DNA from: Nemopilema nomurai
Taxonomy: Eukaryota > Cnidaria > Scyphozoa > Rhizostomeae > Rhizostomatidae
NCBI GenBank assembly: GCA_003864495.1
Contig: ML133428.1
Coordinates: forward strand, 1,054,001-1,118,000
DNA length: 64,000 nt
Reading direction: 5' to 3'
Shown: piece after piece, positions 25,102 to 38,141 of the stretch
How the letters are laid out: the number at the start of each line of letters is the position of its first letter
How positions within the stretch are numbered: the first letter of the stretch is position 1
Notes under the pieces: generated by a model
Database searches by the model: none
What the model was told of the DNA's origin: nothing
Seen by the model: only the letters and a program-made list of their open reading frames with translations
Translations under genes and position numbers: made by a program

Positions 25102-25322
25102 CTAAATCACACCTGGCCTCTTTCGTAGAATCAATCTAAACGTCATAACAACTTCCAAAGTAGCAAATGTAGTCATCGTAGCCATCATTCCATTTGTGTT
25201 GACAACAAATACCATCGGTTGAGACACTAACATTTGGCAGGTAATTCCAATTACATAGAATAAAACGCCCATCGCACACAATTTTTCAAGACCCACACAA
25301 TTAGGGAACACAAGAAAATGGC
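25102..25322 (-). CDS. Candidate terminal exon of an unidentified multi-pass membrane protein
   Basis: An open stretch ending in a stop codon encodes at least two hydrophobic segments (CAMGVLFYVIGITCQMLV, and VFVVNTNGMMATMTTFATLE followed by VVMTF) and a basic end, RLILRKRPGVI. It is preceded by a possible acceptor (CTCTAAG at about 25323-25329), weak in pyrimidines. Two possible minus-strand exons lie upstream: 25481-25527 (TTATTCTAG acceptor, CAG/GTACTT donor) and 25672-25725 (TTTGTAG acceptor, GACA/GTAAGT donor). Exon 25672-25725 joins directly to this exon in phase; including 25481-25527 changes the frame, so the structure is ambiguous. I do not recognise the family. Confidence 0.4.
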
Positions 25323-28300
25323 CTTAGAGCGCTAGATCTACCTCGACAAAAAGGCCTAAGCAACAGAGACCCTGAGCGCCCGCAAGTAATTATCAACAAA
25401 CAGCGCTGCAAAAGTTGGTGTCAACGGTGCTTCCAACATAGTAATTGGCAATTGAATCATTTGATGTAAATTATAAGTACCTGCCTGCCAAGAATGAACA
25501 ATTGGCGGATATTTCTCAACGGAACTGCTAGAATAATCAGCTTGAGCGGTACTGAGTTAATCTGCACTCAACTTAATAAAAAAACCCATGTTAATTGCAA
25601 ATGTCGAGCCAATAAAACTGCATAATGGTCCAGTCCGCGATTGAACAAGAACTATCATTTGGTACACTTACTGTCAGTAAAATCCATGGCACGGTGCACC
25701 AATCCTCTTCCGTTCTGTATCGTTGCTACAAATGTGAACCAGAGGATTGGCACAGATTCTGGCGCTTTTCCTGCATACCTCAGTTCAGCAAGCTAATAAA
25801 CGTAGGCAATTTTGAAGAGCAATGGCTTGAACCAAGCAGGTGCGTAATAGAAACGGCCAGATTCTAGTTGCAGCTGTTCAATAATATTTCTTTTTAGAGA
25901 AAGCACCAACATCTAGTGCGAGGTAGCAGGTAGAACGCGCTTTAATTGGCATGAAACCGCATAAAATTATGGATCCCGAATTTCTACAAAATGCATGTCA
26001 CATGAACATATCGTCGAAAATTGGAAAAAGCTTTTATCTGGAAAAGCAAGCAGGGCGTTTGTGTGAAGGCAGAGTCAGTCAATGCATAATTGATATTTGG
26101 AAAACCCAACAAGTACGAGCAGGTCTGACTCCTGTCGGCATCCAGAAAATGTGCCAAATTGAAGTGACAAAGAAAATGTGCCAAAGAAAAGTGACAAAGT
26201 GGAGCCAATGAGGTTGATAATTAATTATCGTTACGAACTGCAGAGATTGCATTACTTTCAAACGCAACATTAATTAAACGGTAGGTGTTTCAACATGGAT
26301 TTGAACATACTTCACAGCAATCCAATATAGTGCAATTGCATTGGCCTTATTCTTCTGAATGAGAGATGGGCAGAGTCAAATTGCCAAGCCACTCTTCAGG
26401 CTACTTCGTATTCTAAAGATGGCTCACAGGTAGCCATGTGCGTTGTCAGTCTCAGACAGCTTCAGAAAGCTGCGATAACACAAGAGAGCATGGAATATAT
26501 AAATGAAGAAGCACACCACCCTGATCCATGTGATACGTGCAAGTTACTTGCTGTCCTCGGATTGAGAGGTTTCATGTAAAGAGCCTTTTGATTAGCTCCC
26601 ATTTAATGAGATTATACTTCAAGATTTTCCGGTCAAAACAGAGGGCATTTGTGACTAGGGTAGAGGCGTAAAGTTAATTGTCACATATATCTTGGTAGCC
26701 AATGCAGTAGCCACAGTTGAGCAAATATAGGCGGTTGCTTCCTTCCTTCCAACTCACCTCTACAAACATGGCAACCGCAAATTTATCAATCCAGGTCAAT
26801 GTTTAATGTATACATTAATTAGGCTAGTTCCCAGAAGCACCTAATTTATTCAGAAAATAGTAATTTAGAATGAGCATTTAATACTGTTTGAAAAAGGAGG
26901 AGAACAGCCCATGCGAGTCTGAATGATTTTCCTGGCATTCAAAGAACCTTGCCAGGCATTGCATCGACAATTAAGACTCAAATTTGGAGTGCCTCAATGC
27001 TCCTGCCCTGCTACATTCCTATGTCTTTAAAACACCCTATTTTTAGCGGCAGAACTGCCTTGTTTTCCTTTCTAGCCACCAGAAAACTACTAGTAGCGTT
27101 CTCAAAAGAGGTTCGTCTAAACGAAGTCTGTTCTCTATCTACGCTACGTTGTTGCTTCCTAGCAGAACATTTCTCCATTCTAAAATGTAATGGTAGTCCT
27201 GAAAGATTTCCATCAGGCCACTTCATAATGAGGTAAAACTCGCATTTTGATTTAAACGTCAAACAAATCTCCTAAATGAAAAACAGCAAATAAATTGCAG
27301 CACTTCATGAATAACAAAACGTAAATTAAAAAATTTCCATAAAATGTTCAAAGACCAACCAAACAGCTATAATTATTAAACATCTGGTGATAGCTCATCC
27401 AACCCATACTATAGGTTATGAATTTCACTTTGGCGTACTTCTCCTTTCATTGAAAGGTTGGATTACTTTTGAGTCGCGCATCCTCTAGAAAATATTAGAA
27501 TCATTTTACTGGATTTTTTTTTGCCTATGGCAATTTCTTAATAATCTTATTATTATTATTGAAAGATTACTGGGTAAACTTGATCAATATGACTAAGAAG
27601 TGATAAGAAATCTATGAGAGAATGACAGGTCCCTCGGGGCATGGGTTTGAAAGCCATTCGAACCGGCTGAAGTATCTGTTCTTAAGATCAACTGTAGCAT
27701 GCATGATAATTAAAGGAAAACCAAATTAAAAGTTATTAGCCCCAACCAGATTCGTTTACCGACCAACTAAATTTGCATCAAATAGAAAGCCTCGAGCTAG
27801 TTCAATAACGAGCTTAACTCGCCTAGAACGAAGTGATTCCCCTTATCTACTGACAAATGAAGTGCCTTCACAACGTCAAAGAATCACTCAAATGTATGAA
27901 TCTGGCTGCAGTGAGACTAACGAGCTCTTCAAAAAATCACTTTTCCTGTTTGTTTTTAGCCAAATGGACATCAAATATACGAATATTTAACATCTTCCAT
28001 CTAGAAACTTATTTGATGATGTTTTAACTTATCAACTAAAAAGAGATTCACCCGTGGATCTGTAAGGTGTCTGCAGTGTATAAATGTGGACGAATGTTCC
28101 GTAATCCGTACATAACAGCGTTCGGCTTGCCTCAGACGACTGGACGGCAAGGTTAGGCCACTCTAGGACAATTGAGCTTCTCAGGCAGTTCAAGGAGAGA
28201 TTCCGAAAGGCCAGTGGCCTCGTATCACAGAGTTTATGAGTGGTAACACCTTCTTTATTTAATAGCATTTGCACTTTATCTTCACTATGAGACTATGATT

Positions 28301-29597
28301 CGTTTTGGGAGGCTTTGAAAGGATAAGAGATTGATTGGATTTGAAACATCATAAATAGAAATACTCATTCATTGACGGCTAGATGATGTGGCTTTCAGTT
28401 TAAGCTAGTTAAGTCGGGCTCGAGCTTGGCTTTGAAGCTACAGGGATTCGCCCTTAGAAGGGGGGGGGTCGCTCTTAGAAGGGGGGCTGCCCACCGATCA
28501 TCGCCGATGGGAAATTTTATATGAGAACACCATCTGGGAACACCATCGGAGAACATTTTTAGTGCTCAGTCTACCTCCATGGTCAGGTAGCCAGGGTACG
28601 GAGACTGATGAGATAAATTTCTCTTTTCTCCGAAATTGTGGTTTAAATTTGAGAGAAAACCATCCCCAGGTAGGTTATTCGTCATTTGAGATGAATGCAT
28701 GTGTTTGGTTTGGCCTGAGGTAGCCACTCCATCTTGAAATTAGGTTTTCGAAATTCTGTGTCAATGTCTGTCGGGCAAAATGTCGTAATCCGGGCGCAAA
28801 AATTTTGCCATCTAATTGAGAATAAATTCGACAGATCGACAAAGAATCGTTAAAGGTTTACTCAAGTAAAATTGTTTGGTGTTATCTGCTCTTGTTTTTT
28901 ATCATGTTATTTCTATTCTAGCATAGGAACCCGACCATAAAACGAACAAATTTTATTAAGACCTTGCGAAGGAGCCTCGCAGCTCCTGCTTTTAATGGGA
29001 GGGATTTTGTCTCTACCGGCCAGGAGATCGCAGATGATCGCAGACAAGCAGTATATGAAAATACTTGTATCGGCGATGGTCGCCGACAGGTCGCCGAACG
29101 TCTGCGATATACGTCTAAATTGCGAAATCTTGTCTTTCTTTCCAAAAAAATGGGTTCAGGGACCAATAAAAAATCGACTGGGTTCACTTCAGGAACAAAA
29201 CAAACATAAAGGCGCCTCAAACGAGGCCCGTGGTGGTAACGAGGCGCAAGGCCACAAGGATCATAACACGGGAATACAAGACGAAATTTGTACCTACATT
29301 GAAGATCTAAGATAGCCAAAGCTGTTTACGAATTTTAACTTTTTCTGACTATGACAATTTAAGCAAACCCATCTAGGTTACAATAGGTTTTTGTTAGGCT
29401 ATATGCGTGCAATGGTTGTTTACCCAACAAAGGTCATCTTCTCTTGCCAAAAGTTCATGTGTCGATCAGCCCTTCGATGGCCCCAGTTCCAGGCAGTCCC
29501 AAATGTATCTCTCAAAATAGCAGCAACGGCAAACGGCTTCTTGGAAAAATGACGTGACATTTTATTATATGGATCTCCTTCTTGGAGCACGATCTGG

Positions 29598-29735
29598 TAT
29601 TGCGTGGTCACTCATTGCGTAGTCTAAGTAGCGGCCAAGGGTTGGATTGCGTGCCCAAAGATTGCGTGCTCCAAGATTGCGTGCTCTATGATTGCGTGCT
29701 CTATGGTTGCGTGCTCCATGATTGCGTGCCAGCAG
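29598..29735. repeat. 15-base minisatellite (ATTGCGTGCTCTATG type)
   Basis: Six contiguous 15-base units occupy 29646-29735, with variants ATTGCGTGCCCAAAG, ATTGCGTGCTCCAAG, ATTGCGTGCTCTATG (twice), GTTGCGTGCTCCATG and ATTGCGTGCCAGCAG. Two degenerate units (ATTGCGTGGTCACTC, ATTGCGTAGTCTAAG) precede them. On the minus strand the array reads as an in-frame 5-residue repeat, ARNHR/ARNLG, because 15 is a multiple of 3. Confidence 0.9.
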
Positions 29736-30061
29736 ATTAAGCGCCAAGTAAACTAAACAGTCTGTTGACTTTAGAAGAACGACGCCCCCTGATGCAATCG
29801 TGCCAGAAGAAAACGGACTGCCTTCACTTAATATTGTACACCAATGGCCTGCGGTTTGTTCGAAACTCAATTTGTACAAAAAGAAATCGCGACAGACCCG
29901 AACAATGGAACCAGTGTGATGCTCGTTGAATAAGGCAAATGACTGGCTACATAAAGATCTGTCCCTGAACTTAAAACAAACGATACAGTCTCTTCTTTTC
30001 TTCAAAAACTAGCATCGATGGCCTAAATTTCAAAAGTTGAAGAGTAAGGGGGTCACATTCC

Positions 30062-30276
30062 CGTGTCTTTGTTTCCCTGTTCTGAACTCTATGTTTCCGG
30101 AGCGGAACGTTTCCGTTTTCGGCTTCGCGTTTCCATTGACACGCATCAAAACGGGGACATTTGAACGCGCTGTTAACAGCGGAGTGATTTGAAAACGAAA
30201 AGTTTTAATTGAAAACACCGAAAACGGAGTGATTCGAAAACGCAGACATTTGAAAACAGAGTAATAGAGACACAGC
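30062..30276. mobile_element. Possible foldback MITE, GTTTTC-rich
   Basis: The left end GTGTCTTTGTTTCCCTGTTC is roughly complementary to the right end, whose reverse complement begins TGTGTCTCTATTACTCTGTT. The interior contains many GAAAACG/CGTTTTC motifs that could pair. The termini are diverged and I could not fix a target duplication, so this is tentative. Confidence 0.35.
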
Positions 30277-31671
30277 CTCGATTATTTGAGTTCGGTGAAA
30301 CGTTCTTTGCTAATAATGTCCTCTCTTGTTGAGCAGCAGGAATTAGGCCCATAAACAACGTTGGCATTGGGCACGCATACGACGGCACTGCCCAAAAGAA
30401 CAGACCGGGGGCGGTCCGCGGGCAAAGTCCGGTTCCATAAATTTTCGTTTGACCCTGTTCAAGTTAATAGGAATCCAAAGATAAAAACAATCAAATGAAA
30501 TGTAGTTCGAGAAACCCACGAGTAAAACCAGTATTATTCATTGGCATTTAGAATTGGATTAAACCAATGCTAAACAAACAAGCACCAATCCGATCCAATA
30601 TACTTCTTCAATGGTGAAAAAGCGCATTTTTCCATCCACCCGACTCCACATTAACACAGTTGCTGTTCACAGGTGGAAATTCGTTTTCAAGCCATATTTT
30701 TGTTCAAACAGAGTTGTTGGATCCTGTGACTTCGAGCTTCGCCCGGCTGTCTATCCGGGCACTGGGTGGACATGTGATCGGAAATGCCGGGGGGAATCCC
30801 CAGGGGATAACCACACGCAATTTATGAATCGGAGGGAAGCACACTTGGATGCGTGGTCAAATTGAAGAAGCACCTGCAGCTAACCTCTGGGGAAAGAATC
30901 GACCATGACCCGAGCTTTTGAAACACTGCACGAGCTCTTAGCGGCGATAGAATTCTCCATAATTCACCTTTAAGTCTAATACTGCTGAGAAATGAACGGG
31001 GGTCGAATATTCGATCACTATGCTTTTTGGCGGGTAGCAGGTAGAAAATTTAATTCAGCATTCAGCTTGTGTAATACGGAGAAACACTTTTAAAAAGGGA
31101 AGTTCCTATCAGCAGAAGTTTCTTTCAGCATCAACCTTAACAAAATCAATTGGCATGCTTAACAGCTTCTAACATTTTTCAACTTTTTCCATGTACATAT
31201 GAAATTCCTCAGAGTATAAAAATGTTATCAAAATCACTGCACTTATGTAATTAGAGCCTTTACAGAAGATGGAGGGCAGTATGACCTTTGGAAAGGTCAA
31301 TTTATTGAAAGTTTTATTGGAAGTACAGCACTTGAGTTATTTCCTGGTATTAATATTTTCAGTATGTTAATATGATGATGTATCTGACTAAACTTTATCT
31401 GACTGAATGGCGCCTTAGCAAATTGCGCCTTGCTAAATAACAGCCTCGCAGCACCAAAGACGATTACTGCATTACAAACCGATGAGTATTGCTATTCTAC
31501 AGTTCACATACCCAGAAAACATTGCATTAGCAAGCGACGACAAATCGAGGCGTTTGGCCATGCAGGTTAATGGATATTTGCCTTGGAACATCGTGCCTCT
31601 CCCTACCCCCATAAGAGGGGCATCCACCCTAACTCAACATACGTAGGACGCAAAAAACGTCGGCTACTCAC

Positions 31672-31762
31672 AATAACTTTCACATGAACCAGTGGAACTT
31701 GTAGACAGGGTCCGGGTCCGGTATAGTGCTCTTCGGGCGGATGCTTGATAACCGTTTTGATG
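31672..31762 (-). CDS. Candidate internal exon, unidentified gene
   Basis: An open minus-strand block lies between a good acceptor (TTTTAATTCCAG) and a good donor (GTTATT/GTGAGT). In the chosen frame it encodes IKTVIKHPPEEHYTGPGPCL and then QVPLVHVKVI. An alternative acceptor (GTATTTGTTAG) would extend it to 31810 in the same frame. Splice signals are good, but I could not link it by phase to its neighbours and do not recognise the protein. The overlapping plus-strand frame 31726-31953 lacks such support. Confidence 0.35.
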
Positions 31763-32249
31763 CTGGAATTAAAAGTGACAAATTTAATAGCACCGGGGCG
31801 AGAAATAAACCTAACAAATACAAGTGGAATCACATTCTAAAAGTATTGGGGTTATCTCCTTCGGGTGTCCCCTTGACCCCGCAAACGATGAACGAAGCCC
31901 ATGAATGCACCAAAAGACTTCTTACAAGGACAGTAGGAAAACTAAAAGGGTGACTGTAATAGATTTGTACAAGCATGCTTGGATTTAGGGTACAATCAAG
32001 CAAATCGGTTTCAAAAGTCGCATCCAGGCAGGATGAAACTTATCGATGAAACTGTCAATTTATTGTTCAATTCTTAGTTAAATGACTTTCGTCAACATAT
32101 GATACCTTTTGTGCGGCTACACTTAATTGCCAATACTGTTTTGGAAATTCAATTCTTCATTTAACATTCAAATCTTAAGAAACTACAATGCTCTCATCCA
32201 TCTTGAACAAATTTGATTTCTCGGAGGGGAACGCAAGCCTTTATTCTAC

Positions 32250-32334
32250 CTGATTATCCACAGTGACAATATGAAAATACGTTTCATGTGAAATGACCGC
32301 ATTCACCAACAACCGTAATCCTTTGCTTGTGAAA
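32250..32334 (-). CDS. Candidate internal exon, unidentified gene
   Basis: An 85-base minus-strand block has an acceptor (TTTTGTTTTAAG) and a donor (GATAATCAG/GTAGAA). Only one frame is open; it encodes FTSKGLRLLVNAVISHETYF and then HIVTVDNQ. It needs a preceding exon ending in phase 2. It may belong with the candidates at 31672, 33803 and 36275. Confidence 0.35.
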
Positions 32335-32482
32335 CTTAAAACAAAACAAACTGGTGAGTCTCCTAAAAAGCTTGCTGGTCGTTGTAACGAAGAGACATGA
32401 CTGTTAAAATAGCTGGTTCCCATATCAAACTAAAAACCTGAGAGGTGCAAAGCGTTAAACTATAGTATTTTTAATTGAACTA

Positions 32483-32863
32483 CACGCTTTTTTAAAATGA
32501 ACCAGGAACCTACATGTAGAAGGCCGAAATATATAAAGAACTTATCCAATTAAAAACGAAATCCCTAAGGAACTTTTCGATTTGAAAAATTTGTATAACT
32601 GCAAGCACCAAGAAGCCTGTTCCATTCATTAGCAGCCAATACTCGCATAGATTGTTTGTTATTCGTGTGCCAAGTGTTTTATTGAGTAGTTTCCGCATAT
32701 TCTATCTTGCCCCTTTCTCTGTTAAGTGTTGAGGCTTATTGGTGTGCACTGAAAATTAAGGAACTTTAAACAACTTTTGGTACTAAAATCTGATTACTTG
32801 AGGTCTACCTATAAGGAACTTTGGAACTAGGCCTTGTGGTAGGTTCCTTATAAAAAAAACGTG
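32483..32863. mobile_element. TA-flanked MITE, copy 1
   Basis: A 381-base non-coding element with termini CACGCTTTTTTAAAATGAAC and, inverted, CACGTTTTTTTTATAAGGAA. The left flank is TA and the right is TT, a decayed TA duplication. A second copy in the same orientation lies at 44675-45072, and the two align over their full length. The TA target and short TIRs suggest a Tc1/mariner-mobilised MITE. Confidence 0.85.
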
Positions 32864-33802
32864 TTATGGGGTAAACAATTCTATCTAGAAGTAAATTCTT
32901 AAACTTCCATTGATTTGGGTTGAACCATATGTGTGACGTTACAATGGAATTGACTACAGGGAATCCCCATAAAGAACTGAATGACAATTTTTGTGGTTGT
33001 AACAGGAAAGTTTCACTGTTAAGTGACAACGCGTGACAAATACATTACGCAAGATACCAAATTGCGTACATACTATTGTGATGAGAAATAGTTGCAGAAC
33101 TATACTCTTTCCGTTTTTCCTAGTATCTGTGAACATTTGTTGACTTAAAAGGAATCTGAAAAATGACTGAAGTTCTCATAGCGATGTCCTTTTTAAGTAT
33201 AAAAGGGGTTGAGGGATGATAAAATATTAGATCAATTTGGTTGAGTTTATTTTGCAAAGAGGCCAGATTGGAGGGTAAGGCTTTATAATGGGTGGAACTC
33301 TGTCTCCAAACAATAGGGTTAAGGAATGTGTTATAGAAAAGGGGTGCAGATGTAGAAGACTACAGTACCAAAACATTGAGCGCCAACTGGATAAGATGAA
33401 GGGACAACCTTCCAAAAGGAGGGGCCCACCCCACTAGCTCGGTTTGCTCATTTACATCCACATCCCCGGCTCAGAGGACCAGGACGTCCTTGATCGCATG
33501 AGAGCAATCCTGTGACTTCACCTGTACGAAGGCAGGTACGCGACACAAAATCAAGTGCGGAAACGTTTAGAATGAGTAATGGATGCATAAACTATCGCTA
33601 AGTAAAATAAATCTGCTCCACCGGCTCGCAAAAACTAGCAATACCTTACATACGTAATTCTGTAAAATCATTGATGGAACTATAGTCACAATAATTGGCT
33701 CTTTTATCTCTATGTTGACGAGAAATATTTCGTCAATAAGAAATTTATAACAATGACTCGGTATAATTAGCCCTAAGAAATAGCAGCTTTTACCACTTAC
33801 AC

Positions 33803-33858
33803 CTGGGAGACAGGTCCCATTGGGCTCATTATAATAAATAATCACCAAGGAGGGAATG
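33803..33858 (-). CDS. Candidate internal exon, unidentified gene
   Basis: A 56-base minus-strand block between GATCGGTCGTTAG and CTCCCAG/GTGTAAG encodes IPSLVIIYYNEPNGTCLPG. It looks like an extracellular segment with an N-glycosylation sequon (NGT) and one cysteine. Phase in is 2 and phase out is 1. I could not find an adjacent exon that completes it. Confidence 0.35.
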
Positions 33859-36274
33859 CTAACGACCGATCAACAACTGTACTGAGCAGCCAATTTCCTA
33901 GCAACTGCTTCTTATCTGTTGTCAACGGGGGCTATCAACTAGGCAAGCACGTGGGACTATAGCTTTCCAGGCAATTATCTTCACTTTTCAAGCCGAACGT
34001 ATATAAACGAAAAACAAAGTTGAAACGGGCAAGGATAACCAAAACTAAACATATACTTTTAAAGGAGCAGCAAGGCATAATGGGAAGGAAAGCAATTAGG
34101 TAGCGGTGTGCAACGAAAAGCTGGCACATCTATTTACCTTTGTGAAGAAACATGATTATGATTAGGCCATGCACCGAGGCTTAATCTAGCGGGAAGCCTA
34201 TACAACACAATCTGCTAAGGAAGCTGATACGAGAACGTGCAGATCTCTGCCTTTCTAATTCATCCCGGAATGCCTAAATGATAGGCAGTAAATAATACTT
34301 TCTCCAAAATGAAACATGCACATTGGATACATTTAAATCAACCCTCTCTTTTATCACGAGAAAGAAGAGCACCAAGAAACATACTTAGCAAAAACAGAAA
34401 CCAGTTTGAATGAAAACAAAATTTGTCATTCTTTAGACTCAATTGCATCATAAAAAGGAGTGCTAAACAAATGCTACTTCAGAGTTTCCCTTGCACATTC
34501 TTGCTTTCGCGCCAAGACTGATTACAACCCTCAATTTATTATTTCTTTTGGGAAAATTTGTTAACCCACCAAGCCCCTCCTATAGTCAGACCCCAATTCG
34601 CATTTTGGAAAACTTCACTTGAGAATCCTACAATCCTCTCCTATAATTCTCAATTAAGGTTTATCTGCACACAAAAAATGGCCCATCCACAATGAGTTTT
34701 CCACTTAATGCCCCCATTTCACAGTGCCAATGAGCCCATACTAATGCAGTTGTGCCAAAAATAGTCTGCAACATTTCTGGGCCTAAATAAAAACAGCAAA
34801 CGCAAGTCTAAAACTTTCAAAGTGGCATGTACAATATGAATGAAAATGCACTTCTTCATTGCAACCAGAAGCAAAGGTTTTTAGGCTGAATTTACTCCTA
34901 GGGGTAGTATTTTCTAATCTGTTTTAAACTTTCTGTCATTTCTCTTCCTAAATATTTTGTAAAGCATCCAAGGACATATACTGCTGCTATATCTTAAAAT
35001 TTCTTGACTTGACAAACCAAACTCAGTTGGATCAGAAGAAACAAACTGGCATTCAGACCAAGCTGCTTTGATCTACACACAACCCTGCTCAACAGATATG
35101 AAATAATCAATTTAAGTACCAAGCATTTGAAAATAATCATCAGTCAGCCAGATGATCCTTGATCATTGCTTCATTTATTTCTTCAGTAATTAATTCATTT
35201 CAGCCAATGATGAAATGTTTTGCTTGCAGAATGTGTTTTCTCTATTCAGAGTGCATGGCTTGTGTTACAGCCTATAATTTAAATTTAATCCAGCTATCTA
35301 CAAAACCAAGAAAATCTGCCAATATCTTACGTTTATTTTATCACACCTTTGAATGATACACTACAAGCTTTGATCTTGTACATTTTACTCAATATAACAA
35401 ATTAAAGTTTCCATTAAGCTTTTAAGCAATTAGAGTAAGACAAACAGTAGTTAGGGGTGATTCACATGTAGGGTCAAATGTCTAGAACTGTTAGTTTCCA
35501 CTTGATGGGATTCTTCTGGCAAAATCTCTTTTCCAAAATGTTGCAAATCAACAATGTAAATAGTCAGGTCAATATCATATTGTTTTAGTCTATGACCTGC
35601 ATGTTAAGTGGCATGCTAGATGCTGTGCCATATTACCTACTTTCTACCTGCTACCTTGACCTGCATCTATGAAATGATCATTAGAAATATGCTTATCAGC
35701 CTATCCAAACTGTTACTGGGAATTTCATATTTGAATCAAAAGCTGGCTCCAATAAAAACAATTTTTTGTTTACAATGGTACCCGATTTTGCGACACTCTA
35801 ATCTTCTAGATGTATTCAATTAAGTTTGAATGAAATAAATAAGACAATTCTTTTTTAGCTTTGGTTATATCCGTCTATTTTATAATTGAATGTCTACAAA
35901 CCACGACTGGACAATCACACGATTAAGCCATATTGATATGCATTTAGGCAGACCACCTTGTTTTGTCTAACCAATTCTTAGGCCTAGCAACATTCCGTGG
36001 TGGTGCAAGCAAAGTTTTCTGGCGCACAAAGAAAATCACAAATCCACGGGGAAATACAGAAAGATAAAAAACAAGTACAGTTCTGCGTGTGTTATAAATT
36101 TTCTGATTCTAAACAACATTCAAAACTTTTTCGTTACGTTAGCAGAGCCTAGAAAAAAATTTGAATTTACCGGCAAAAGACGATTATCTAAAGAAGAACG
36201 AATCAAATTTAATAAAAGCAAATGGGCGTATTAAGGATTTGTCATAAGCAATTTAACATTCAGTATTTACTCAC

Positions 36275-36364
36275 CATAACGTCAGTCTCTGATGGGGGTT
36301 TTTTCATGGCTGAAGAGCTTTTGATGGCAGTTGACGACATTTTTCTTGATATTGGGGCGGCCAT
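36275..36364 (-). CDS. Candidate first coding exon of an unidentified gene
   Basis: The start ATGGCCGCC has strong Kozak-like context and is followed by 30 codons (MAAPISRKMSSTAIKSSSAM and on) that run into a consensus donor, GTTATG/GTGAGT, in phase 0. The peptide is Ser/Lys-rich, with no signal peptide. Downstream minus-strand exons were not securely linked; the candidates at 33803, 32250, 31672 and 25102 are possibilities. Confidence 0.55.
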
Positions 36365-38141
36365 GTTGAAGCTTTGTTAACCACCCGCCTGAGGAGCCTT
36401 GGCGAACTTGGCTTCTCCTTTTGTTCTTTTCAAGGAGGATTCCCTGGGCAACGCTGTCAATAAAGCAAACTGGCCGCTAGCATGGAGATTATTGTTGCTC
36501 ATCAAGGTTATAGACACAAAACCAGTTTTACAACACAAAAACCTTCACGCCAATATAAATAACTGCATTATCCATCTTATTCAAAGGACGCGTTTTGGTT
36601 AGAATCCACAAACAACGAATCCAGCTCATGCTGAAGTTGTCATGTGCATTTCAATATTCATTAAACTTGCTGGCGGTGTTTAGATTGTATACAAGACATC
36701 TTGAAATTACTGGCATGACAAGCCACAATGTTAAAGAGTCAAGTAATTTTTGTCAAGCACGTAAGGGGACAGCAGTTTGGGGAGAACCACAAAATGGGGC
36801 AAGGGACTGAAAATCTTCGTAAGGGGGATAACGCGACTCAACAGAAAACTTTGAACCCGCTTCGTGTCCTGTTTGACAAGAAACGACAACGAAAGTTTTA
36901 TAAGAAGGGGAAAGTAAAAAATTTGTTAGAATGAAAAAGGATTGAAAAGGATCGAAAAGGGATAGATTTGCATCGTGACGTAGCACAAGTTCTTATTGGT
37001 GGCAAGGGTAACATATTAAAGTATTATCACCTCCAACAGCTTTGACAGACTTATCGACACTGAGGTGATACGACAAAATAACATAAGGTTGAAAGCTAAG
37101 GACGATAATCAAGTTTCAAAAATAATAAAGGCATTCTATCAAGTATGACTAATCGTGAATGTGGTATTTTATCCAAAACAGGCGAGTCTGGAAAGAAAAC
37201 CAGGCAAATGATTGACGCATTCTCAGATTTTCAGATGTTCACTCGAAAAGCAAACCTTGAATTCTTCCAACGTCGTTTCAGCTAGCACCATTCATGAACA
37301 GTTGGCAGGTCAGCCATACTCGAAAAACACAACTCCACAGGCGACTTTCAAATCGTGTCTTCATGAGTCAAGCTCTTGCGGCAAGTGGGTCTTTGTGTTG
37401 CGGCGATTGTTCGCATCAACGCCAGCTATTTCCTCTCCCCCGTGTTTGTTAGGACACGACGTATTATGACGTCAGTGCAAGGACTGAGAACAGGTTAGGT
37501 CAAGACATTCCGAACAGCAGGTTTCCAACAAACTTCAAATGCGCGAAGAATGAAGCCAGGAGGAAATCTTGAACTCTCAAAGATGGCAGCACAGCCCGTC
37601 TATTCTCCACGATGCCTTCCTTGATTAGTTAATATAAACAATAATAAACTTATATTAACAAATGTTTAGCGCTTGACTCTTTGACTTCTTAATGTGACAG
37701 AAATTCCAGAGAATAAAAAGGGGCTTGGTAGCATTAGCCCTAACATATACCAACCATTCACTAAAAAACCTCTGCAGCTTCCTTTGGGCACGTTTCTCTC
37801 TTGCTTCTCGATCGCTGATTCTTCTCTATCAATTTGAGTTGGTGGGCCAAACACTGATATACAGCCTTTCGATATGTTCCAGGCACGATTCTAACATACA
37901 AAGATACTTTTGAAGTAGGAGAGACACACATAAAATGTCATGTTTTTCAAAATGTCAATGAAATGAAAACATGAAATGAAAATGTCATGTGTTCACGTTT
38001 GTGTACGCCAAGTGGTCGAATGTGTAAACCAACTGGCCAAATAAAGATGGACATCTTGCCAACGGCTTACGAACGTAGCGACATTCAAAATGAAACGGGC
38101 GAGAAAAGAGCACCTTGCATTAAAAAAGGACACACTTTAGC
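36365..38141. other. Spacer between a candidate first exon and the foldback element
   Basis: No coding exon could be supported. Several plus-strand frames of 60-85 codons exist, without domain or splice support. A local repeat of ATGAAATGAAAA/TGTCATG words occurs near 37940-38000. Confidence 0.5.

Larger units (their letters stand above)
25800..31600. other. Long stretch with repeats and only weak coding candidates
   Basis: The sequence includes a T/A microsatellite near 27540, a G-run duplication near 28450-28490, the 15-base array at 29598-29735 and a possible foldback at 30062-30276. A minus-strand open stretch at about 29765-29970, after a TTTGTTTTAAG acceptor-like site, is protein-like but unsupported by a donor. 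No gene can be defended. Confidence 0.45.

Noticed and set aside
28918..29319. Overlapping open frames of 106-133 codons on both strands
   Set aside because: Openness on both strands and repeated GATCGCAGA/GTCGCCGA words suggest a repeat, not a gene; no donor or acceptor fits.
29565..30005. Minus-strand frame of 146 codons
   Set aside because: Its 3' half is the 15-base minisatellite. The 5' half is protein-like but has no donor or matching neighbour, so I mention it without calling a gene.
31726..31953. Plus-strand frame of 75 codons
   Set aside because: The minus strand here has a better-supported exon with clear acceptor and donor.
35455..35600. Minus-strand exon-like block (LKQYDIDLTIYIVDLQHF)
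   Set aside because: The only usable acceptor lacks a pyrimidine tract and the phase does not fit the first exon at 36275.
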